64,000 nt of DNA from Lunularia cruciata (Eukaryota; Streptophyta; Marchantiopsida; Lunulariales; Lunulariaceae): positions 26,428,608 to 26,492,607 of the forward strand of contig OX419762.1 of NCBI GenBank assembly GCA_948567375.1. Direction: 5' to 3'. Shown in pieces: positions 1 through 11,670 of this stretch (positions within the stretch are counted from its first letter, which is position 1; every line of letters begins with the position of its first letter). Made by a program: the position numbers and the translations under genes. The notes beneath the pieces were generated by a model. The model worked only from the letters and a program-made list of their open reading frames with translations, ran no database searches and was not told the DNA's origin.

Positions 1-100
1 AGCAAATTGGAGCAGAAGCTCCTTGCGGAAATTTTATGGCGACCACTATAAGTACGTATGGATCTGAAGATGCACACTCAATCTGGAGTTCATTCAATCT
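1..100. repeat. Short dispersed repeat, left copy
   Basis: This block (key words: gaccactataa, gaagatgcacac, ttcattcaat) reappears in the same orientation at about 3486-3650. There the core is present twice in tandem. The pair brackets the trihelix-like frame at 909-1811. It could be the remains of LTRs or of a duplicated flank. No TG...CA ends are clear. Confidence 0.55.
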
Positions 101-261
101 TTCGGTGGATGAATCCATCATGACTTAGATAGAATATCCCTAATGTGGTGAATGAATCTAGGACTTAGAAAAAAAGCTTGGCCAAATGTGAGGCTCTTGA
201 TACTCAATATGCCTCTTGACAGTGTTGTACTCGGATGTGTGATATAGTCGTCTACTTCTAC

Positions 262-285
262 ACTCTGATACCATGACCCCGCCAT
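262..285 (-). promoter_or_regulatory. Possible reversed tRNA-iMet primer-binding site beside an LTR edge
   Basis: Read on the minus strand, positions 273-262 give TGGTATCAGAGT, one base from the plant tRNA-iMet PBS TGGTATCAGAGC. The adjacent base pair at 274-275 is TG on the plus strand, as expected for the CA end of a minus-strand LTR. I could not find a matching second LTR in the window, so this is a short-motif call only. Confidence 0.3.
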
Positions 286-337
286 AACTTCTTTTAAATT
301 CCAAAAGAGTTACCTCTAGCAGGAAGTGTAGTTCTAG

Positions 338-600
338 AAATTCTTCAAGAAACTAAGCAGGCTTTATTTCGATGTGTGATGATTTTCCTCCCGTTCGAGA
401 TTCATTTGGTACGATCCAAAAGTTTTAATACTATCGAGAATCTCAAGTCTAGAAAGAAGTCGGGGTTCTCCTACTTTTCAAGAAACGGAAGTAGGCTTTA
501 TTTCGACATCTGATCTATTCTTCCCCGTTCCGGGTTTTTCTTCTTTCAGGAAACCCTAGGCAGGCTCTACTTCAACTGTTAGTTGCGATCGCCATAGGCG
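338..600. repeat. Degenerate tandem repeat, three units
   Basis: The phrase aggctttatttcga occurs near 359 and 493, and as aggctctacttcaa near 561. Each is followed by related sequence (gatgtgtgat / gacatctgat, then a C/T-rich run). A further diverged copy lies inverted at about 3985-3910. Spacing is irregular, so this is an old, eroded array. Confidence 0.45.
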
Positions 601-908
601 GAATACGGCTTGAACACATTCACTGGATCAAGAACCACTCGCGATTGGGCAAGTTGAGTCCTGTACCATAACTAAGGCAAGCTGCTCTCCTCTTAAAGGA
701 ATTGAGATATTATAGTCGGGTTCAATTGTGTGCTAAAATAGCAGAATTGTAATGGCAATCATTAACAAACCGATTTTGATGTATATGATATTCTCTGGTT
801 GGACGTTCAGTGACCAAGAGCAGTTGAGGTCGAGTTATCGCACCGAATTCCAGGTCCGAGTTGTAGCGGTAGGAGAGAAGTCGCCATTGCACTGGCCAGA
901 GAGGGAGG

Positions 909-1811
909 ATGAAACGGATAAAGCGAAGGGAGGATGAAGAAGGTAGGCATACTACGGAGGGACGAGAATCTCACGAGGGAGGAGGAGCAAGAGAGGTTTC
1001 AATGGGGATTCATGTTATATGGACTGACGATGAGAGCGTAACGCTCATTGAGGCAGTCGAGAGTCTAGAGAAGAATCATCTCAGTTTTCACCTTACACAT
1101 GGGTGTTGTTGTAAATCACGGGAGTCTATTGCAGAACCTTGTAAATTGTCTTGGGGACAGGTTTCGACTGAACTACCTAGGATGTCTTGGAGATTTGGAA
1201 CAAATTTTGAGTACTTCTGCAGAAAACGGATGGAACAACTGTATCATGAGTATACAGACATTGTCAACAATGGTGCGACTTGGCGAGAAGACTTCTCCAT
1301 GAGAGTTTTCCATGCTATGACTGTCTATATGGAGGAAACCTATTACCAGCTTCGAGATCAGTGTGCAAAAGGAGGATGGGGGGAAAGAGGTTTTGATCAG
1401 GAGATACAAGATGAGTTTATCGACGAGCACATGGGTATTGTCGGGAAAGTGAAACAAGTATCAACAGGGAGGGCGAAGAGAAGAACGCACAAACTCAAAT
1501 TCCAGACTTCAAACGAGAAGAAGTTTCAATTTCCGCAACTCAAGAGTGTTCATGTGACGTCCCACAATAACCCAAGAAAAAGAGCGAAGAAAACGGGAAA
1601 CGCAGGGAAGAAGTCTAATCTACTCGACAGATATTATGCTTTTGAGTTCTTGACGCAACGGTTTGCTAAACTAGAAAAGTTCGTTCACTCGAAGATAGAG
1701 TTCTATGTGAGGACATATTCTAAATTGCACAGTGATCAAATGAAGATGAACATGGAAGAAAGTAGGAAGCGAATATCGATTGAGATGAAAAGTATGTTCG
1801 AAGAAAACTGA
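909..1811 (+). CDS. Trihelix / MYB-SANT-like DNA-binding protein (putative)
   Basis: An uninterrupted 300-codon frame, the longest in the window outside recognised transposable elements. About 30 residues in, it has the pattern of a trihelix or SANT-like domain: WTDDESVTLIEAV, then a Trp in LSWGQVSTEL, then CRKRMEQLYHEY, matching the family pattern W..DE..LL, W..VA..L, C+.K...L...Y. The middle is acidic. A basic run (RAKRRTHK, then RKRAKKTGNAGKK) could be a nuclear localisation signal. The last 60 residues are helical and charged. An alternative start is Met at 1002, just before the domain, which would remove a low-complexity Arg/Glu/Gly leader; I keep 909 only because the frame is open. Such domains occur in plant trihelix factors and in Harbinger-type accessory proteins, so a transposon origin is possible. 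No TATA box or intron could be fixed. Confidence 0.45.
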   Translation: MKRIKRREDEEGRHTTEGRESHEGGGAREVSMGIHVIWTDDESVTLIEAVESLEKNHLSFHLTHGCCCKSRESIAEPCKLSWGQVSTELPRMSWRFGTNFEYFCRKRMEQLYHEYTDIVNNGATWREDFSMRVFHAMTVYMEETYYQLRDQCAKGGWGERGFDQEIQDEFIDEHMGIVGKVKQVSTGRAKRRTHKLKFQTSNEKKFQFPQLKSVHVTSHNNPRKRAKKTGNAGKKSNLLDRYYAFEFLTQRFAKLEKFVHSKIEFYVRTYSKLHSDQMKMNMEESRKRISIEMKSMFEEN

Positions 1812-3269
1812 TGTGTTTGGCAGGGACAAAGTCAGGGAGGAATACAAGAACTATATAATATGAGTATATCTGTCCAATGAGAGAGTACATAGGCTTGCAG
1901 GAAAAGAGCTATGAGTATGGACATATAAACATAGAGACTATAGATCATTGTGATTGTGACCTAGCTGTATTTATGTTGGGCATCTCCGGTCGTGGTTGCC
2001 TTTTCTTCTTCATGGTTGTTACTTTATCTGGAAGGCAGGAGGTGACCAACTACAACGACTGTAACCCTGAACTTATGTCATTCGCATTTCCAGGCTATTA
2101 AGAATGGAAAGTGATAGTGTGTTGTCTATCTCAAGTTCATCGTTGGAGCATGCAATCTAACCCTCGAAGCAATAACAAGTTTCAGATCTGCAAGGCTGCG
2201 GCATATGGGTTTAGCTGACTTCATTCCAAGTGAGGTTTAATCTACTTCTAGAACATAAAGAGCAACATTTTCATAACTAGCCAAATCATGTATATAGACA
2301 AAATTTAAATAGAAGTTGTGTGGGAAGAATAAGGTGCACCCGTTTTCCACTAAGAAGAAGGAAACAGGGTACTAGAAATCTGGGTGCTTGTTGCCACATG
2401 CAAAGTTATTGACAATTAAGATCTTTTGTGTCAAGATGTTAAGTGTGAGAAGCTTGTCGAGATGTTGTATAAGAGTGCATAGTGTTTGTCGGGCAACTGC
2501 TCAAAGACATGACTTCTGCAACTTGGTTGGTAGTTTGAAGATACGATAATTTAGGTGAATTTCAAAAGCTATTGTTGGTGGTGTCTACTTTGCTGGCGCC
2601 TGTGTTAGTTTCTCAATGAGTAGTAATATCTGTAATGTCCTTGCAACAGATTCGTGAGATGATGAGGCTAGGAATATCATGGCTAGGGATCCTAGAGTCA
2701 CCACTCGAAGGATCTCGTAGCAAAATTGACTCCTGAGGTTACTGGAAAGGAGGTTGAGAAGGCTACTGCATGAATACTCACATAAAAACACTTTTATAAG
2801 GAAGGTGATGATTCTGAAAGGCGGACACCAAAACGTAACCTCATGTAGATTTTACTGTTTTCAAGTTCGAAGGTGACGTCCAGATGCAGACGAAAAGGAA
2901 ATAGATGATCTTCCATTGGTCATTTGTCCCCCAATGGTATGTGCCAAACGGAAAGGCATTGATTTAATCGTCAAACGTCTTTCGAGAATCATCAAACTTT
3001 GTTAAAGCAATCTGGAGAGGTAAGATCGACATCGTTTGAAAATAACTGCAATTATGGCCTCTTGGGACATTACAGTGAAGCCTCCAGGGACCATGCACTC
3101 AAAGGAGGATTCTAAGGAATATCGGCAAATTCTTCAAGTTCGGGTGCAATTTTCAGAGGTAAGATCGTTCTAAGAAGATTTGCAGTGATTCTAGGATGAT
3201 GCAATGAAGCTAGGGTTTCTTTAAAGCAACGTTATGTTCAGAGGTAAGTTGTTCTCAATAGAACATTTA
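1812..3269. other. No recognised gene downstream of the trihelix-like frame
   Basis: Only short frames occur here, without known motifs. A donor-like agaggtaag word recurs near 3014, 3156 and 3239, each after related sequence, which suggests a decayed local repeat rather than functional splice sites. Confidence 0.4.
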
Positions 3270-3790
3270 AAATGATGTCGCAGCTCCCCACCGAGAGAGA
3301 GATTATTAAAAAGCGCTGAGAGAGGTTAATAAGAAAATTTGTAAAAACTTACGAAGTAGACCTCGTGAGGCAGAGCAACCAAGACGTGAAGAGTTTGGTA
3401 GGCTACCGAGCAAACATTAAGTGTAGAAATCAACATATCAGCGGATTGTGATGAATCAACAGGTTCTGAAGAACTCAAGGAGCGAGGGAAATTGGAGCAA
3501 AGGACCGTAGCGGAAATTTGATCGCTACCACTATAGGTGTGTACATATTTGAAGATGCACATGTTGCAGAAAATTTTATTGCAACCACTGTAGATATGGA
3601 TGTATATGAAGATGCACATCTTGTCTGGACTTTATTCAATATAGGGCACCGATGTCCTTAATTGAAGATTAAGATGATGGCTCAGGTCTCCATCGAAAGA
3701 GAGGTTATTAAAAAGAGCTTTAAAACTTACGAAGAAGACCTCTTGAGGCAAAGCAAATAAGACGCGAAGAGCTTGCGAAAGCAAGAGTTC
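3270..3790. repeat. Imperfect direct duplication including the right copy of the 1-100 repeat
   Basis: The words gagagattattaaaaag and aacttacgaagtagacctc near 3294-3362 recur as gaggttattaaaaag and aacttacgaagaagacctc near 3701-3742, both running on into gaggca(a/g)agcaa and aagacg(t/c)gaagag. Between them lie two tandem copies of the 1-100 core (about 3505-3560 and 3561-3620, each ending gaagatgcacat). The structure implies at least two rounds of local duplication. Confidence 0.55.
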
Positions 3791-5200
3791 ACTCCTCTGG
3801 ACAGTTCGGATTCAGAGTTCGGCTAGATAACTAGCCTTCCTCAATACATATTGGTCATCAAAAGTCACATAAAGGAAGTATTATCACCTTCTAAACTAAA
3901 ACTTGCTTTCAATGCTGGATTTCTGAAAGAAGACTTGAAATAAGAGGAATACCATCACACATCAAGTAGAGTCTACTTCAGCATTTCAAAAGAAAAAATA
4001 TGGTTTTAGTTTCAACTCCTCTGCCTTTTGTCTTGTTCGGGTTGGAAATGATGGAAGGTTGGTGTGACAGCTCAATGTTGACTTACTTATAGTAAAAAAG
4101 AACTGTTCATTCTCACAAGGACACAAATCAGAAATGACTAAGAAGGAAGAAAAACACATACTTGTCACCAAATCTCAATTTATTTATTGTTTCTTGTTTA
4201 ACTTCTTGGGCAAGAACCATTCCCAGAAGAGTGCAATGTCACCCTCTATGGCACACTACAGCAAAAATAAAATCATAAAATCACTTTCACTCTAAGATCT
4301 AGTCAGTATTACTCTTGAAGGTGATGTATTGTTCAACTCCGAGTGCCACTCCATTTTGAAGTTACAATGCCTATAAATGTTTTCTACCCTTCCTAGAAGG
4401 CATATCTTGCGGGATTAAACATCATGCTATTCTTTGTCTAAGCTTTTTGATTCCGTGGTATTGCTTGTGGAGTGAGCTTCCCAATCCACTCATTGCACAA
4501 GTTCACTCCTTTGCATCATTCAATGCCTGATCAAGGGCAAGTACTTGCTTTGCACTGAGCATTGAAGACCTATTGTGAAATTCCTCACCTCTACTCTTGC
4601 CTAGACATTGAACAACATACAAAATGAAGGACATAAAACTTGCAAAAATGTATGAACATTCTTTACTAGTAATCAAAGTCTATGTTACACAAAAGAACAA
4701 ACACAAGTGCCAATGGCACTAATCCTTATATACTAATCTGGCTCCAAGCCAAAGAGATCATAATCCCAAGTGAATCTAAAAAATCCTAATCTAAACTATC
4801 TACCACTAGTTTTTACTATTTTAATACTATATTATTCTAATCATTTGCAGAATGATTTGACTCCTACACATGTCGAGGGAGATATTAGATCTTGCATATT
4901 TTATATTCAGTGTATAACCCCAAGTGCGTGTAGAAACCTAAGGGCATTCCTTTTCAATTTTGAGTGTTGTACCACTCTAAGTTCCCTTGTCCTCGACTCT
5001 AAATAATTTTGAGCACCACATAACTCCACACACTTCTCTTGAAATAAATAAATAAAAATAAATTATATATACAACACTCTCAATCAGATGCTAATGGCCT
5101 ATTTGGAGTGCTTGACTATTATGTAACTCTCAAAGAATCCGTGCATTATCAAAGGACTTCCTCTTGGGGAGTGCCTTGATCTAGAACTACTAGAAGTAAA
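3791..5200. other. Unassigned AT-rich interval
   Basis: I see no conserved protein motif on either strand. A run of aaataaataaataaaaataaa near 5040 is simple sequence. About 3910-3985 holds an inverted copy of the repeat at 338-600. Confidence 0.35.
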
Positions 5201-5223
5201 GAACTTCATGCACCTCTTAGATG

Positions 5224-7189
5224 TCAAATTAGTTGGTCTATTTGTTCTTGATATCTAGCTATCTCTAGAAAGAAGGTATGGCATACTTCATTAAAATTTC
5301 TTGTTGAGTGCTCCTTCAAAGGTATGGACAAGCTAATCATTTTTTCTTCTTCATAGGCTTGGTTTTGTGACAGTTGGACCTCCGTCTTTAGTTCATGGCA
5401 TTTGGTTCTCAAGGAACACACTACTCCTTCTTCTTTCAACATCTCCATGAATAAGGATTGGGTTTCCTCCAGTTGGTGTAGTGCCTACAATTGGTTCTCT
5501 TGCATCTGCTTTGATTGATTGCTCTATTTAGCCTTCTGGTCTTCCAGCACTTGGGGACTTCTTGCATGCTTGACTCTCTCTTCTTTTTCCTATGGGTGAG
5601 ACATTCTAGTTGCTCTGGTATCTCCTTTTGGTACTCTTGCATCTACAACTCTAGAGTTATTACTCAGTCGTGTTTTTCCTTCAAAGCACTCTAGGTGCTC
5701 TCCACTTCCTGGCACTTACTGCAAAGTCATTTTGTGGTTTCCTTCTTAGACTGGTCAAACTCAAGGCAAAGTGCTTTCCAATCTCCTTCAAACCTTTGGG
5801 TCTCTGCTGCTTGATAATCTCATTTATCCTTTATGGTTGCACTTCTCTTCTTGAGCTCATGGTTCTCCTATAGCAAGGCACTTACCTTTGAAGCCTCTAC
5901 CTTGTACAGGTCTCTACCTTTACTGCTTTGTCTTTCACCAGGTCTTCTTTGGCCTTCCATAGATAGCTTTGATCAATGGGATGTAGTCCAGCACATCAAG
6001 GGACTTGGCTTGGTTTTGGGGCAACAACACCTCCAACAATTGCAATGCAATGCCAACCAAGTGAATGATGAATCTTGACCTTCTTTCACTTGCACTAACA
6101 AGGAACTTGTTGGTACCTCTTCTTCTTCTTTGGCATTATCTATGATGCAATATTCTTCTTTTATGTGGTCCTTGGCCTCCCCTTTTCTTGGCCAAAGTTT
6201 TTGGTCCTTTGAGCACTTAACTCAATCTTGAATCTCCATTGTGGTTTCTTGTTCTTGCATATCCAAAGTCAATGGTACCTATTTTTTGTCATTGTCTTCA
6301 TCTACTTTAGTGTCCTTATTTTCATCTTTTGAAGAGGACACTTTAACAAGTTGTGCACTTGCCTTTGATTTCTTTCCTAAAAGAAGTAGCTTCTTCTTTG
6401 GTGTGGTGTTCTTCCTCTTTGGAGCCTTTGGCAAGGCCAATTCTTCATATACATGCACAAATTAGCATATCTTTGCAAACTTAGCATTGGCTAGGCAATA
6501 CTTGGCAATTTGGGTAGGTCCTTCAAGTTGCAATCTGAAATAACTTGCAGGATAAACTTGTGTCTAAAATCTCTCTCTCTTCCTTTGTTAGTAGATGAGT
6601 CCCCATGTAGTAGTGCATGACAAAGGGAGAAATGTAGGTGGCACTTCCATTGTACTCAAAATCTTGGTGTAGGAGCTTGCATTGCTTATCAAACATCTTT
6701 GTCCAATCTATCGGCTCTCTTGAATACATGTAATCAAAGAACACTATCTGGCCATTGTTCAAGTAAGTGATTATTTTATATTTAAATTGATATATAATTG
6801 CTTCTACAATGGCTCTACATGCGGTGTCCTTGTAATTGGCCACACTCCATCCATTGTTCTTAGAATGCTTGCTATTGAATTGGTGTGGTACTTATATTTT
6901 TTTGTCTTTTAAATTTTAGGAGGGATATTAGGAGTAGAAAAGAAGGTTAGTTGTAGGAAGAGGTCCGATTTGGATCCAAAGTATGCAATCCAATCCAAGC
7001 CAAGGAAGGTGAACTTGTATCAGAGTAGAATTTGACTTTGGATTGGAGTTGGAATGATGATAGATCCAAACCCAAGATACTTAGATTGCAAAAGAGAGAA
7101 GATACTTCACCTTGGAGTGAAGACACCCAATCAAATTGTCTTTGCTTACAAACTTGACTCAAGCCGTACCAACCAAGAAAGGATGCCAT
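5224..7189 (-). pseudogene. Decayed coiled-coil protein, unknown family, copy 1
   Basis: Read on the minus strand from 7189, three frame-shifted blocks appear. An N-terminal piece (7189-6947) comes first. A 106-residue block (6843-6523) carries YISPFVMHYYMGTHLLTKEE. Then comes a long Lys/Glu/Gln-rich region (about 6080-5224; for example LKEEGVVCSLRTKCHELKTE) that would form a coiled coil. Several stops and shifts separate the blocks. The middle block aligns by eye to the plus-strand copy at 7.8-8.1 kb (there reading ending in AAHFYLGLNLL), so it is a real decayed coding family. I do not recognise it; a gag-like or accessory ORF of a large retroelement is a guess based on its recurrence beside family 1 elements. 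Confidence 0.4.
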
Positions 7190-7800
7190 CTGAAAATAGC
7201 TACCTCATGTGAGTTTATATTTAAAAGTGACATGAGGAAACATGCACTAGGTGTGATTTTTGACTGATTTTTGACTAAAGAATGACCACAACTTGGAGAA
7301 CCATAAAAGCAAAGGATTAGCAAAGGGAATTTGCAATGTTCAATTAAATTTGTCCATTTATTTGTGTATTCCTATAAATTGCAATTGAGTTGTAGGGTGA
7401 GTCGTCGGGTTGTTGTGTGCAAAAGCTAGTGGGAGAGATCAGAGGTCACAATGCCTTGCAAGAGGAGTTGCCAGGTTCCCACAATCTCAATTAGAAACCC
7501 AATCATTCAAAGGGTAGATATGATAGCTAGGTTTGATGTCCTTAGTGGACTATGAATTACATTCCTAGCTTGGAATTGGAATTGAGTTTTCCAAGGTTCA
7601 CGATTGAAATTGAAATGAGCAATTGTGAGGAGGATCTACCAACAAAGGAGAAAAGATGAAATGTTACTTTTTGGACAAAAGACAATTGGAGACTCATATC
7701 GGGAGATGATGCAAGAAAACCGATGGGGATTATCTTTTATTGGAAGTGTGATGCCTTGGAGTAATTAAAGGAGTTGAAGGTGTTGTTCAACATGCCAAGG
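7190..7800. other. Interval between the two head-to-head coiled-coil pseudogenes
   Basis: No protein motif was found. The two related pseudogenes start from this region and run outward. I could not see a long palindrome joining them, so the arrangement is not a simple recent inverted duplication. Confidence 0.3.
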
Positions 7801-9190
7801 AAGAAGAATGGTTACGAGGTGGATATTTATGTAGATCCTATAAAGTGAAGTATCACTGGAGTTTTAATGGTGATGATAAAGCCAAAGCAAACCACCTATG
7901 CTACAAAGCAACATGGTGTCTTCTTTCATATGATGTTTGTAGGTATCAATATCAACATGGCATGTTGCTTTTACTAGCAGACAATGCAGATGGTGTTGTA
8001 GTAGAGGATGGACGTTTTGCTGCATTACTTCATGCCATTTGCAGCTCATTTCTATCTTGGGTTGAATCTACTAATAGTTGAAGAATGGAAAAACATGGTC
8101 TCACATTTCCAACTTGACTTGAGATGAGTCTTGATCCCAAGAAAATGTGATAGATGGCAGAAATGCAAGAGAATGATCAACAATTCTTAAGAAAAAAATG
8201 AGAGAAGAAAATGTCAACAGCAGTCTTAAAGCCAAAGAAATGCTCCGGACCCAAGGATGTTGTGTTCCCAACCAAGAGAAAGACAACAAGAAGACTCAAC
8301 CCAATCTAAACCATGGTAGTGGTGGACTTATTGTCAAGATCAGAAGAAGGAGCAGCCAAGTCAAACTCAAAGTTAGCAAAGGATGAGCTGGATAGGATGC
8401 AAACTGATTTGTTCCAACAAACTTCTCAAATCCAAATGCAAGAAAAAAGTATTGTAGAATTAAGAAGGATTATTGTAGAGAAGGAGTGAGATTGGCAGTT
8501 GGAGCTGGCATGTTGAGGAAGGGAGGAAAAATGCCTACACAACCTTGTCTAACAAGCCAGGGTACAACTCTCCAAGTCAAGAGAGGATATGAATGCGATA
8601 GAAGCACTATGTGGAAGTGCAAAAACTTTGCATACAATTAGGAGAATTGATAATCTGATGCAAGGCACTCTTAGTGAAGGAGGGTTTGGATCAGATGAGT
8701 GATGTGACATGGCATTTCAAATCAATGCTTAGCATTGGAATTAAGGCAGAGCTAGAAGAATTATACTTGTACAGTTGAAATTGTTGGTGAAAGAGACTTG
8801 TAGGAAGAAGGCAAAGGATGTAGACCTAAATAACTTATTAATTCACTTAAGGATTTTGTAGATAAGAAAGTAGAAGAAGAAGCAAATAATACTTGCCTAG
8901 GATTAGAATTTGTTAAACAAGATGTCAATAATTTGCCAATACTCTAAATGAGCAAGCAATGACCCAAAGTAGTTGAGATTGGAGTGCAAGGTGATTTGGC
9001 TAAGCTACTCAAGTCATCTGAGAAAATTAGAATAGTGGAAGAGTATATTGTTAGGATATCTAGGATTTCAATTATAATATAGCCTACAATAAAGGTAGAT
9101 GTAGAATCCAAAGTTAAGGAGGCACTTGTAGTTACTTTGGGTGTTGAAGCCAAAGTAGGAAGAGTACTTGGATTGGATCCAAGTCAATAC
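7801..9190 (+). pseudogene. Decayed coiled-coil protein, unknown family, copy 2
   Basis: On the plus strand, in shifting frames, the segment at about 8020-8090 reads FAAHFYLGLNLL-like, matching YISPFVMHYYMGTHLL of the minus-strand copy at 6.5-6.8 kb. It is followed by Gln/Lys/Glu-rich sequence (about 8380-8960) with heptad-like spacing. Many stops break it. It ends where the family 1 solo LTR begins (about 9195). In the reconstructed target it would have continued at 25793. Function unknown. Confidence 0.35.
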
Positions 9191-9194
9191 CAAA

Positions 9195-9886
9195 TACAGA
9201 ATCAGACTATCTCTCACTCAAGATAAACCTCTGATGGCTATTATGGTAGCACACCATGGACTAAGAAAGCAAGGAACCCCAACTCCATCATACTTCTCCA
9301 AGGCTAACACTCCAAGACTCAAACCATTGCTCACTAGAAAACTCAATGAGAGAGAGATAGTTGCAAATGAAAAGATGATGAGTACCTCCCCACTCCTTGT
9401 TTATATATTTGTGAAATAATTATGCATCAAAATTATTAATTATTGCAGTAACTCAAGTTATTAGGTTAAAAGTCCATTAAAGTCTAAAGTCTAAAGGAAT
9501 ATCCATACTCATGGGAATATTCTCCAAAACATATGGTTTTATTGTGATCCAATCACTAAGTCAAGGATTCCTTCACATAGGTTATCTTTGGATTATAAAA
9601 GAATTTGAAGCAAAAAGGCTTGTGGGTTCAAGAGTTCTCAACTCTTTCTTCAATGCCAAACATCTAAGAATAATACCAAGTCAATACACTAGAATCCAAA
9701 ATAATGGTGTTCATCTTTTCTATTTCCTCTAAAATAAGATCCTCTATATCATAGCTATGGCTAACTTTAGTTAATTATGATTAATGTAAAACTATTCTTT
9801 ATCTCTACATAAATAATATCTCGCAAGTACTTGTTATATGAAATTAAATATCACAATAGCACATATATGCACAAATGAGTGTTACA
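9195..9886 (-). mobile_element. Family 1 Ty3/gypsy solo LTR
   Basis: The block tctctcactcaagat (near 9211) through cacaaatgagtgttaca (ending 9886) matches the LTRs at 41417-42106 and 46202-46893 along its full length and ends in TGTAAC on the minus strand. No internal sequence follows; instead 9887 onward repeats the sequence that flanks the other side of the neighbouring element (25793 onward). The left edge is fuzzy by about 10 bp because the LTR's CA end is mutated. Confidence 0.75.
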
Positions 9887-10052
9887 AACCCAAGTAGCAG
9901 TTTTGTGAGTAGAGTTGCTTTGTATTTACAACATTGGTGGAAGTAGTTGTGAAAATCAAATATTTTAGGTAGTTTTTATAACCTCTAAGTGATCTGACTA
10001 CTTAGAGCAATCATTCAAAGTGTTTTTTATTAAGTAGTGAGTAGAAGATGAT
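9887..10052. repeat. Duplicated flank (copy of 25793-25958)
   Basis: The words agcagttttgtgagtagagt, taacctctaagtgatctgac and tacttagagcaatcattc occur here and again, in the same order, just after 25792. In both places the block directly follows a family 1 LTR. Here it breaks near gatgatgaagcaaaa and passes into the middle of another family 1 LTR. This is the signature of a tandem duplication breakpoint. Confidence 0.75.
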
Positions 10053-10332
10053 GAAGCAAAAATGCTTGTGGGTCCAAGAGTTCTCAATGCTTTCCTCAAA
10101 GCCAAACACCTACGAATAAAACCAAGTCAATACACTAGAATCCAAAATAGTAGTGTTCATCTTTTCTATTTCCTCTAAAGTAAGGTTCTCTTTACCTTAG
10201 CTATGATTAACTTTAGCTAATCATGACTGATGTAAAACAATCCTTTATCTCTATATAAATGATATCTCTCAAGTACTTATAATATTAAAATTAAAATCAC
10301 AATAGCACATAGATGCACAAATGGGTGTTACA
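10053..10332 (-). repeat. Truncated 3' LTR of family 1 copy A
   Basis: Starts abruptly inside the LTR at aatgcttgtgggtcc and runs to the terminal gttaca at 10332, followed by tttacccccaaactaa, the same junction as 42107 in copy B. The missing part is that expected from a recombination breakpoint, not from decay. Confidence 0.75.
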
Positions 10333-10335
10333 TTT

Positions 10336-11670
10336 ACCCCCAAACTAATTTTTCACTTTGTCCTTAGATTCAAGGTCACTCTACCTTCTGTGATACATCT
10401 TCAACTTATCTTGGTTAATTCTATCAAAGTGTCTTCCTCCCAACTCCTTGAGATCATAGCTGTAATTGCCTCACACCTTTTCCATTATGGAAGGTGCAAA
10501 GTACTTAAGAAAAAACTTATTTTGCACTCTCTTGAATCAAATGGAATCAAACAACATTATCCAATCACCCTCTTTGAAGGGATTCACCTTATTCTTACCT
10601 TGCCTCTTGTCATAGCTCTCCTTTTTTTTCCTTTGGGCTTGCTTTACTCAAACCATAGCAATCATTCTTGCCTCCTCCAATTCCATGAGTTGATCATTCC
10701 TTGACTTCTCTTCATCACATCCTTGTGCTTTCTTCAATCTCATATGAATGCTTTGGAAGGCAGTAAAATCAAAGTGAATAGGTAAGGTAGACTCAATAGC
10801 ACATACCAATTGAAATGGGGATATCTGGTGGAAGTCTTCATGGTTATCTTATACTCTCAACAAAGCGCATGAATCCTCTTATCCCAATGATGTTTAGCCC
10901 TCTCTATTTTTGCATCTTTGGCAAACATCATGCACAAGGTCTGATTGGTTCTCTCTATTGGAATTTAGCTTATAGGATATAGTTACTCTATGTGTGATGG
11001 GGAAATGTCATAACATGGCTATAGTGATGCTCTTTGTAAACTCTCCTCCTCTATCAAAAATTAACTCCAAAGGGCATCTAAACCTAGTGATAATGTGTTC
11101 ATAAAGAAATCTACCAACTTCATCTTCATTCTTGTCTTTCAATGGTCTAACCTCAACCCACTTGACCAAATAACAACCAAAATGTACCAATTGTTCCTTG
11201 AGGTTCTATTGAGAGGACCTACAAAGTCAATTCACCATTTCTCAAAAGGTCCAATGCAATGGAATTGATCTAAGAGAGAGAGAGTTGAAGTAGAATTTCT
11301 AGCAAAATCTTGACAAACATGATAAGTTTTAAAATAATCAAGACAATCTTTGAAAATTCTTCTCCAATGGTAACTTGCATCTAGAATCTTGAAAGCAATC
11401 ACTTTTCTTGCAAAGTTGCCTCACATACTAAACTTTCATGAAACTCCTTTATGAGTTGAATAGACTTCTCCTTACCCACTGCTCTTTGAAGTAGACCATC
11501 TACTCCTTGGTGCAAAAGAATATACTCCACTATTATGTAATGTCTAGACCTTGCTACAAGGGCCTTCTTCTCCCTCGGATGCATCTCTTCTAGATAGTTA
11601 CCTCTTGTATTGAAGTCCAGAATCTCCTTGTACACCATTGGAACCTCTTGAGTGATTGAGATTGCCATAA
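10336..11670 (-). pseudogene. Integrase region of family 1 copy A
   Basis: Minus-strand pieces: 11668-11399 (N-terminal region; EKSIQLIKEFHESLV), 11190-11008 (catalytic core; LVKWVEVRPL, then LIFDRGGEF, the second catalytic Asp region) and a decayed C-terminal part to about 10336. The matching region of copy B (43269-42155) shows the complete order, including PTSNGLTERTNQ with the catalytic Glu and a GPF-type C-terminal module. Frameshifts and stops divide this copy, so it cannot make integrase. Confidence 0.7.

Noticed and set aside
1877-2101. 74-codon frame after the trihelix-like gene
   Set aside because: No motif, no repeat elsewhere in the window, and length expected by chance.
3014-3249. 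Three agaggtaag words as splice donors of a multi-exon gene
   Set aside because: The surrounding sequence is also repeated and no coding frame joins them.
4770-5006. 78-codon plus-strand frame
   Set aside because: AT-rich, without motif or repeat partner.
9511-9732. Open frames within family 1 LTRs (also 41764-41952 and 46551-46739), sharing QGFLHxGYxW and LGIIPSQ
   Set aside because: The similarity reflects shared LTR sequence; differences fall at all codon positions by eye and no domain is seen.
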